Source: Planctomycetales bacterium
GTDB lineage: Bacteria > Planctomycetota > Phycisphaerae > SM23-33
DNA: 56,405 bases
Assembly: GCA_030612725.1 (NCBI GenBank)
Contig: JAUWNJ010000019.1
Location: forward strand, 1 to 56,405
Direction: 5' to 3'
The notes under the pieces were generated by a model. The model did no database searches. It saw only the letters and a program-made list of their open reading frames with translations, and was not told where the DNA came from. Position numbers and translations under genes: made by a program. This document shows, piece by piece, positions 51,980 through 56,405 of the stretch (its first letter is position 1; each line of letters opens with the position of its first letter).

Positions 51980-52399
51980 TTAGGAGGTTTCCAGTTCGTG
52001 GATTTTCTCGTCCTTGCTGCGAAGTTCAGCCACGAGAACATCTCTCAACCCTATCAGCCCTATCAGCGCGCCGTCTTCGATAACGGCAAGATGCCGTATG
52101 TGCGATTCTGTGAGTTCTTTGGCGCACTTTTTCACGTCATCGCCAAGCCGGCAACTTTTAATCGGCGACGACATCACCTCTTCGATCGGCGTGGATACGG
52201 GGTCTTTACCGGCTGCGATAACCCGCACAAGCAGGTCTCTTTCGGTGAAGATTCCTTTGACTTCGTTTCCGACCCTTATAATCACTGAACCGACGTTTGC
52301 CTTGGCCATCATTTTGGCGGCTTCGGAAGCCGTATTGGTCGGGTCGGCGATGATGACGTCAGGGCCTTTGATCATCAGAATATCTTCTACAGTTGCCAT
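51980..52399 (-). CDS. Two-CBS-domain protein
   Basis: This 139-residue protein is made almost entirely of two CBS domains (ANVGSVIIRVGNEVKGIFTE with RDLLVRVIAAG, and ESHIRHLAVIEDGALIGLIG with LRDVLVAELR). CBS pairs bind adenosine derivatives or act as regulatory modules. An AAGGAG site precedes the ATG. It is the last gene of the minus-strand chemotaxis block, 194 bases after cheB, with a repeat between. It may sense energy state, but there is no evidence it works with chemotaxis. Confidence 0.88.
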   Translation of the reverse strand: MATVEDILMIKGPDVIIADPTNTASEAAKMMAKANVGSVIIRVGNEVKGIFTERDLLVRVIAAGKDPVSTPIEEVMSSPIKSCRLGDDVKKCAKELTESHIRHLAVIEDGALIGLIGLRDVLVAELRSKDEKIHELETS

Positions 52400-52424
52400 G
52401 ATTGTAACTCCTTAATAAGGATAT

Positions 52425-52576
52425 TCACCGCAGAGAACGCAGAGCACGCGGAGAAAAGAAACAGAAAAGTTTTTTTATTTGTTCTCTGCGTTCTCTGCGA
52501 TCTCTGCGGTGAATTCCGTTTCTTCTGTTTCTTCTAACATCTCCGCCTTCTTTGCGTCCTCTGCGGTAAATTCCGT
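52425..52576. repeat. CGCAGAGAAC-type inverted repeat with an extra half copy
   Basis: ATTCACCGCAGAGAACGCAG (from 52425) pairs with CTGCGATCTCTGCGGTGAAT (to 52516) over about 34 bp with a few mismatches. A third partial copy, CCTCTGCGGTAAATTCCG (about 52559-52576), follows. The arms are made of 9-bp near-repeats (CGCAGAGAA, CGCAGAGCA). It occupies the gap between cheB and the CBS gene. Confidence 0.7.
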
Positions 52577-52592
52577 TTCTGGAGCGTTGTTT

Positions 52593-53672
<1,080 letters not shown>

Positions 53673-53716
53673 TTACCGGTGTTCCATCAATCTTCAATTA
53701 ATCAAACCTGTGCGAC

Positions 53717-54205
53717 CTATGCCGCCGATTCAGCGGCGTCTGGTTTATTATCGACAAAAATGACCAGTTCCGCCTTACCGGTATCAAAGATCAACGTGGC
53801 TGAACCGGCTGATTCGTACCGCTCAAATTCATCGGGTATTCGTCCGTCAGCCAGGATTTCCGGAGCGTGAACGTCAAATATGACCTCCGTCCCGGCAATA
53901 ATCGGGAGCAGGTTTCCGCAGATGACGTTTAGCGCCTCGGCGAAGGCGTCACGCTGCTGGTCGATTGGTGGTTCTACGCCGTCTTCGGCGCCCAGCATAT
54001 TGGCCGACAGTTCGGGAAGCAGACCGGCTGGGACTGACAGGAAGAGTATTCCCCTGAACTCTCCGGTGAACGCAACGCTTGCGACGATTCCGGCGTCTGT
54101 TTCATCCGGTGCTTCGTCCTCGGGGTCGAGCGGCATTATAAAGGCCAAGGCTGCGAATGTTTCCTCGGCTACACGATATAGTTCTTCGTCATACTTGTTG
54201 TTCAT
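53717..54205 (-). CDS. CheX-like phosphatase, copy 2
   Basis: This 162-residue protein is acidic and resembles the CheX-like family: EALNVICGNLLPIIAGTEVI supplies the Glu-x-x-Asn signature helix, preceded by the QQRDAFA segment. The N-terminal strand pattern (GIVASVAFTGEFRGILFLSV) and the EVIFDVHAPEILADG strand fit. Its start lies within the last 17 bases of cheY copy 2, giving translational coupling. The pair is like a CheY with its own phosphatase. Divergence from copy 1 is large, so the match rests on motif and context. Confidence 0.72.
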   Translation of the reverse strand: MNNKYDEELYRVAEETFAALAFIMPLDPEDEAPDETDAGIVASVAFTGEFRGILFLSVPAGLLPELSANMLGAEDGVEPPIDQQRDAFAEALNVICGNLLPIIAGTEVIFDVHAPEILADGRIPDEFERYESAGSATLIFDTGKAELVIFVDNKPDAAESAA

Positions 54206-54581
54206 GTTTGATTCCTGTCATTTCGCAGATAACTTCGCGTATGGTTTCCGGCGGGAAGGGTTTATGGATAAACTTTGCACCTTTTTGTTCGAGTCGTTCT
54301 ATTCGCGTTTTGCTTCCTTCGGTGGAAATCACCAGGATAGGCATATCTTTCCACATCGGGTTGGCGCGTATTTTCTCTATCATTTCCTCGCCGTTCATAA
54401 CCGGCATATTGATGTCGGCGAGAACCATGTCGATCCAGTTGTCCTCAAGGACGTCCAGACCTTCCTGACCATTGGCGGCCTGGAAGACATTATCGAGCGG
54501 GATTTCGGCAATTTTCAGCACTCGTATAATCGACATCCTGACCACTGTGCTGTCGTCCACTATCAGTATGTTCAAAGACAT
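54189..54581 (-). CDS. cheY: CheY-like response regulator, copy 2
   Basis: This 130-residue single receiver domain has LIVDDSTVVR, phospho-Asp56 in MVLADINMPVMNGEEMIEKI, the switch Ser/Thr in ISTEGSKTRIERL and Lys in FIHKPFPPETI. Unlike copy 1 it has no long basic tail, so it may be a different output or a phosphate sink. It overlaps the CheX-like gene by 17 bases. A heptamer-type inverted repeat lies between it and cheD. Confidence 0.93.
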   Translation of the reverse strand: MSLNILIVDDSTVVRMSIIRVLKIAEIPLDNVFQAANGQEGLDVLEDNWIDMVLADINMPVMNGEEMIEKIRANPMWKDMPILVISTEGSKTRIERLEQKGAKFIHKPFPPETIREVICEMTGIKHEQQV

Positions 54582-54603
54582 TTTATCCGCCTCTCAATTT
54601 TTC

Positions 54604-54756
54604 AAATACGAAATACGAATCTCGAAATACGAAACAATATCGAATGACCAAAATTCAAATTCCCCAAACGCCGTCCGGTGTGTCTCGCCGCAATTGTTTG
54701 AGACATTTGGATTTCGGATTTCAAATTTGTTTCGTATTTCGATATTCGGATTTTAC
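54604..54756. repeat. Heptamer inverted repeat, AAATACG type, between cheD and cheY
   Basis: The left side is tandem heptamers: AAATACG AAATACG AATCTCG AAATACG (54604-54631). The right side TTTCGTATTTCGATATTCGG (54730-54749) is its approximate reverse complement, and TTTGGATTTCGG lies inside. It would form a hairpin in the cheD-cheY intergenic mRNA. Confidence 0.75.
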
Positions 54757-54761
54757 TTTTT

Positions 54762-55241
54762 TCACAATTCCTTATCTTTCCCGGCCGAGTTCAGCCAGAC
54801 CCTTCCATTGCTCATGTCCAGATACATTGTTCTGGCGCATGTTCCGCCGACGTCCGAGGACTCTATAAGGACGCCGTTTTTCCAGAAGATTTTGCGCAAC
54901 ATGATGTAATTTTTTTTGCCGATAGCGAATCGGTCGCCATTGACGCTGTGAACATTTGCTCCTCCGGCGACCTTGACGACGAGTTGGCGTTTGACTCCGC
55001 CGGCTTCGTACAGTTCGCGGAAGAAGGCGGGTATTCCGGTGTCAATAAACATGTAAGGATTGGCTTTGGCTTTTCCCGGGTTCAGTGTCGATGTCGGCAT
55101 CATAACGTGCACAATTCCGCCGATGTGCTTAATCGGGTCGTAGGCCGAGATTCCCAGACAACTTCCCAGCGCGTGCGTAACAACGATATCGTCAGGCACC
55201 GAAGAAATCTTCATGTCTGCTATTCCGACAACGTGCTTCAT
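54762..55241 (-). CDS. cheD: Chemoreceptor glutamine deamidase CheD
   Basis: The protein has 159 residues from ATG 55241, preceded by GGAGAGGGGCAGGC; the longer upstream frame runs into a repeat. The catalytic Cys28 is in VVTHALGSCLGISAYDP and His45 in GGIVHVMMPTS. Later parts (RQLVVKVAGGANVHSVNGDR; SSDVGGTCARTMYLD) are typical. CheD deamidates glutamines in chemoreceptors, and it often associates with CheC/CheX. It follows cheR and precedes cheY on the minus strand. Confidence 0.95.
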   Translation of the reverse strand: MKHVVGIADMKISSVPDDIVVTHALGSCLGISAYDPIKHIGGIVHVMMPTSTLNPGKAKANPYMFIDTGIPAFFRELYEAGGVKRQLVVKVAGGANVHSVNGDRFAIGKKNYIMLRKIFWKNGVLIESSDVGGTCARTMYLDMSNGRVWLNSAGKDKEL

Positions 55242-55279
55242 GCCTGCCCCTCTCCACCGAAAGCGCCTGAGTAGAGACA

Positions 55280-55435
55280 AATCTCGAAATCCGAATCTCG
55301 AAATCCGAAACAAATTCGAAATTCAAATGACCAAATGTTCCAAACTCCCGCCCCTGAGAGAGTGGTTCGCGTTTCGAGTTTTAAATTTTGATTTTTCGAC
55401 ATTGTTTCGGATTTCGGATTTCGATATTCGAATTT
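55280..55435. repeat. Heptamer inverted repeat, AATCTCGAAATCCG type, between cheR and cheD
   Basis: The left side has two tandem 14-bp (2 x 7) copies of AATCTCGAAATCCG at 55280-55307. The right side TTTCGGATTTCGGATTTCGA (55405-55424) is complementary in the same units. The gap between the arms has no ORF. It resembles the element at 54604-54756. Confidence 0.75.
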
Positions 55436-55437
55436 AA

Positions 55438-56286
55438 TTACGCCTTTTCATAAACTGTCGGTTGAACGTATCGGAACTGGTGCTTCAGGCTTGTCAGCGA
55501 TTCGGAGTGGCCGATGAACAGCGTTCCGCCCGGCGCGAGTAATTCCCGAAATCGCTCGACGAGCCGACCTTGTGTCGCCTTGTCGAAATAAATCATCACG
55601 TTCCGGCAGAAAATCACGTCGAATGGTCCTCGCATCGGCCAATCGCCCATCAGGTTCAAACGGGAAAAATGCACGAAAGACCGAAGCGTGTCGTTGACCC
55701 GGTAAAGACGATCGGGTCGAGTCTGGATACATTCAAAGTATCGGCTTCGAAGTTGCGGATTGACTGTCTTGACGCGTTCGTCCGAATATACGCCTTCGGT
55801 CGCCTTTTCCAGCACCCGCGTTGATAGATCCGTAGCGAGAACCGCTGCGTCCCATGACTTCAGGTCCGGGACGCTATTGCAGGCGACAATGGCGATTGAG
55901 TAGGGTTCTTCGCCGCTGGAGCATCCTGCCGACCATATCCTCAACCGCTTCGGCGACTTTCCATTGGCGGCTTCGGCAATTTTCCGCTTGAGCATCTGTT
56001 CGAGATAATCGAAATGGTCTGCCTCACGGAAGAAACTCGTAAGGTTCGTCGAAATGGCGTCGAGCATTGCCGTCAACTCGTTACCGGTGCGGTCGCACCG
56101 AAGAAAATTGATATATTCGTCGTAATCGGCGAGTCCCAGTGTGCGGAGCCGCTTGTTAAGCCTGGCCTTGACCAGTTGCAACTTTTCGTCACCCAGACTG
56201 ATGCCGCAGGTGGTCTTGACCAGTGCCCTGATCTCGCTGAATTGCGATTCCGTCAGTTCCATTGATTGCAGTACTGCACTTGCCAT
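55438..56286 (-). CDS. cheR: Chemotaxis protein methyltransferase
   Basis: This 282-residue CheR uses S-adenosylmethionine to methylate receptor glutamates. A helical N-terminal domain (VKTTCGISLGDEKLQLVKAR) precedes the SAM-binding motif RIWSAGCSSGEEPYSIAIVA. Later motifs are ATDLSTRVLEKATEGVY, FDVIFCRNVMIYFDKATQGR and GTLFIGHSESL. The start at 56286 has a GGAGAGG site. It is the first gene of the block cheR-cheD-cheY-cheX-cheB-CBS and balances CheB. No receptor or cheW gene lies in the window. Confidence 0.96.
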   Translation of the reverse strand: MASAVLQSMELTESQFSEIRALVKTTCGISLGDEKLQLVKARLNKRLRTLGLADYDEYINFLRCDRTGNELTAMLDAISTNLTSFFREADHFDYLEQMLKRKIAEAANGKSPKRLRIWSAGCSSGEEPYSIAIVACNSVPDLKSWDAAVLATDLSTRVLEKATEGVYSDERVKTVNPQLRSRYFECIQTRPDRLYRVNDTLRSFVHFSRLNLMGDWPMRGPFDVIFCRNVMIYFDKATQGRLVERFRELLAPGGTLFIGHSESLTSLKHQFRYVQPTVYEKA

Positions 56287-56289
56287 TAC

Positions 56290-56405
56290 GCCGAATCCTC
56301 TCCGAAGCTTCCGGGTGCCGTGGGCCCCGGTTGTTGGGGCCCCAGTAACCGTGTTGGAAAGCCGGGGGCGCGAACAACCCGCGCGCCCCCCCCCCCCAAA
56401 GACAA
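56290..56405. other. Low-complexity, possibly unreliable contig edge
   Basis: The last 115 bases hold long C and G runs, including about 14 C's in a row near 56385-56398, and nested GGGGCCCC palindromes. No gene is supported. The runs may be genuine or may be an assembly edge artefact. Confidence 0.5.

Overview
The window looks like chromosomal DNA of a planctomycete, most likely of the class Phycisphaerae. The basis is four secreted proteins ending in PEP-CTERM sorting tails, one with a dockerin-like repeat, an H-X9-DG type pseudopilin, a XylR-like LacI/AraC hybrid regulator of the kind common in these bacteria, and many glycosidase-type genes. No rRNA, tRNA, phage, plasmid, insertion sequence with a transposase, or CRISPR array was seen. 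The end (56.3-56.4 kb) runs into long C/G homopolymers and may be a contig edge.

Layout. 0-2 kb: two PEP-CTERM proteins. 2.3-8.2 kb: a carbohydrate locus with a XylR-like regulator, aldo/keto reductase, a GH42-like putative glycosidase flanked by two copies of a small leaderless gene, and a pseudopilin. 8.3-11.2 kb: uvrA. 11.5-14.0 kb: a YlbF-like protein and a GH3 glycosidase. 14.1-19.8 kb: an HD-domain nuclease-like protein, a membrane protein, proS carrying two repeat-derived peptides, a lipid A-type acyltransferase, and a PAP2 lipoprotein. 20.0-22.0 kb: a second putative glycosidase distantly like the first. 22.1-26.5 kb: a methionine/sulfur operon (metY, a metX-metW fusion, and a third PLP enzyme). 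26.9-28.1 kb: a small coiled-coil protein and lexA. 28.3-32.1 kb: an operon of a PTS EIIA-like protein and two tandem cation/proton antiporters with CBS domains. 32.2-34.0 kb: glmS. 34.2-36.1 kb: a small protein behind a folded leader, then a PEP-CTERM protein. 36.3-39.3 kb: crcB and a nucleotidyltransferase-galactokinase fusion. 39.4-42.6 kb: an unknown protein, a sugar isomerase-like protein, bioY and a lipoprotein. 42.6-45.9 kb and 52.0-56.3 kb: two blocks of chemotaxis genes (cheY-cheX-cheA; cheR-cheD-cheY-cheX-cheB-CBS), split by unknown, PEP-CTERM and opine-dehydrogenase-like genes.

The most striking layer is between the genes. Many intergenic regions carry inverted repeats, several of them built from 7-bp tandem units, belonging to a few recurring sequence families. 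One family contributes the TAG stop codon of two unrelated genes. A perfect 23-bp inverted repeat sits in frame inside proS, and a heptamer tandem repeat forms its C terminus. The other top candidates are the duplicated small gene with a near-consensus promoter and no leader, and a 78-nt folded leader upstream of a small gene at 34.2-34.5 kb.
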